Source: Promethearchaeota archaeon (GTDB lineage: Archaea > Asgardarchaeota > Lokiarchaeia > Sigyniarchaeales > SOKP01). Taken from it: a stretch of DNA of 64,000 bases. Made by a program: the position numbers and the translations under genes. Location of the stretch: assembly GCA_019057865.1 (NCBI GenBank), contig JAHLWP010000003.1, positions 148,192 to 212,191 on the forward strand, in the 5' to 3' direction. The notes under the pieces are model-generated. The model saw nothing but the letters and a program-made list of their open reading frames with translations, was not told the DNA's origin and searched no databases. This document shows, one piece after another, positions 63,239 through 64,000 of this stretch (position 1 is its first letter; the number at the start of each line of letters is the position of its first letter).

Positions 63239-63946
63239 CTATGTTAATAGTGGTTTCAGTAAGTTTCTGCTTCGTTTAAATCCTGTAAACTTTTCAGCAG
63301 TTTCACTACTTAAGATACTATGTTTTACTTGATAAAACACACTGCTCATTTGAATTCCTAATTTTTTACAGACCATATTGTGGCGAACTGAATTTACATC
63401 TAATTTTATCATGGTTAGTATACAGACGACTCCCGCAATAATAGTATCTGTTGTATTCATAAGTCTATTCCCGAATTTCCTTAAAAGAGAATCAGATACG
63501 TGAATAAATTTTTTATCAAAATGGAAATGGATTATTAAAGAAAGTAAAAGTCTTTGGACCATCTTGGTTCGATCCCGAGAAAAGTATTCAGGACAGTACC
63601 TTACAGCTTCCAAAAAATAAATTTTAAATTTCCTTTTGGTAAAATTTGCAACTTCGATGATTTTGTCTTTTTTAATATTTATGCATTTTATTTTAAAGAA
63701 TATATACAGTACTGCAGGAACCAATCTCTCTGCTCTTTTGTAGTATGATCTTACGTGTTCCCAAATAGTTTGATAGAATATACAGAATTCAGAATAATCT
63801 CTTTTTGCTAGGATTATATCCAGTTTTTTGACAATAAGATTTAATACTGGAATGAGAGAAAGACAATCTTTTCTTAATTTTATAATATTGCTATATTGAT
63901 CGATTTCTTCAATCATATAAGATTCAATTTCCTTTTGTGCCATCAT
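63239..63946 (-). CDS. TFIIB-like protein with two cyclin folds, no zinc ribbon
   Basis: The 235-residue protein has two cyclin-box-like halves: RLVPAVLYIFFKIKCINIKK with IIEVANFTKRKFKIYFLEAV, and DTIIAGVVCILTMIKLDVNS with VCKKLGIQMSSVFYQVKHSI. This order is that of the C-terminal core of TFB/TFIIB, which binds TBP and promoter DNA. The N-terminal zinc ribbon is missing. Start is ATG 63946. It may be a divergent TFB that tunes transcription or a regulator. The last 54 bases of the window hold no gene. Confidence 0.55.
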   Translation of the reverse strand: MMAQKEIESYMIEEIDQYSNIIKLRKDCLSLIPVLNLIVKKLDIILAKRDYSEFCIFYQTIWEHVRSYYKRAERLVPAVLYIFFKIKCINIKKDKIIEVANFTKRKFKIYFLEAVRYCPEYFSRDRTKMVQRLLLSLIIHFHFDKKFIHVSDSLLRKFGNRLMNTTDTIIAGVVCILTMIKLDVNSVRHNMVCKKLGIQMSSVFYQVKHSILSSETAEKFTGFKRSRNLLKPLLT

Positions 63947-64000
63947 TTAGTTTCCTTTTGCTTTTTATAAGCAAAATATAATGAGTATATTTAAAGAAAA

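Noticed and set aside
63560..63580. GGTTCGATCCCGA, resembling a tRNA T-loop
   Set aside because: It lies inside the TFIIB-like gene, and no acceptor, D or anticodon stem can be drawn around it. No tRNA or rRNA gene was found in the window.

Overview
The window is AT-rich and reads as an archaeal chromosome segment, most likely an Asgard archaeon of the Lokiarchaeia (Promethearchaeota) type. The pointers are an archaeal-style MetG, a TrmJ-like tRNA methyltransferase, TATA-box promoters often close to the start codon, frequent TTG/GTG starts, and eukaryote-like families: two Roadblock/LC7 proteins, a longin-like protein, a vWA protein with two RING-like zinc modules, a TFIIB-like cyclin-fold protein, SDS22-like leucine-rich repeats and a STAND NTPase. 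The lineage call is an inference from gene content; no rRNA or tRNA gene was seen.

Region 1 (1-9.6 kb) holds mostly unknown small or helical proteins, a TrmJ-like methyltransferase, a ribbon-helix-helix (RHH) regulator with a palindrome upstream, and a family of small proteins sharing a Tyr-x-Gly-Asn-Glu motif, one copy carrying an in-frame stop. Region 2 (9.6-22.3 kb) is metabolic and membrane genes: DUF998, a zinc-ribbon/RING-like protein, an alpha/beta hydrolase, a frameshifted exported rhodanese, phosphoglycerate mutase, an ATC-hydrolase-like protein, two membrane hexapeptide acyltransferases, an acyl-CoA dehydrogenase fused to a winged helix, a nitroreductase with no canonical start codon, a CPBP protease and a HEPN/MNT toxin-antitoxin pair. 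Several genes between 12 and 19.6 kb have odd 5' ends (ATC or ACG starts, single-base frameshifts).

Region 3 (22.4-37.7 kb) has a HEAT protein beside a P-loop ATPase and two unknown proteins, then metG, the vWA/RING-like protein, an M20 peptidase, a 1370-residue surface protein with a lysine-rich cytosolic tail, two Roadblock proteins, a longin-like protein and a metallo-beta-lactamase-fold hydrolase. Region 4 (38-49.4 kb) looks like anaerobic organic-acid metabolism: a radical-SAM activase followed directly by an iron-sulfur CCG-domain protein, an amino-acid permease, a hotdog thioesterase, an OsmC protein, a HAD phosphatase, a crotonase, a nucleoside phosphorylase, a complete glycyl radical enzyme and an MFS exporter.

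Region 5 (49.4-64 kb) is accessory and partly decayed. One minus-strand transcript appears to encode two micropeptides with a shared C-terminus, a bactofilin-like beta-helix protein and a coiled-coil/RHH/winged-helix protein, behind a cluster of TACACACTAGTA-like sites. Next come truncated LRR and exported proteins, a PIN-like protein missing its first strand, an LRR-nitrilase fusion, and a 1483-residue STAND NTPase with a predicted N-terminal QxK nuclease that resembles antiviral Avs proteins. The end holds gene fragments, two small minus-strand genes, a winged-helix regulator and a TFIIB-like protein. The best candidates for an undescribed system are the STAND/LRR-nitrilase locus and the micropeptide-bactofilin-RHH operon.
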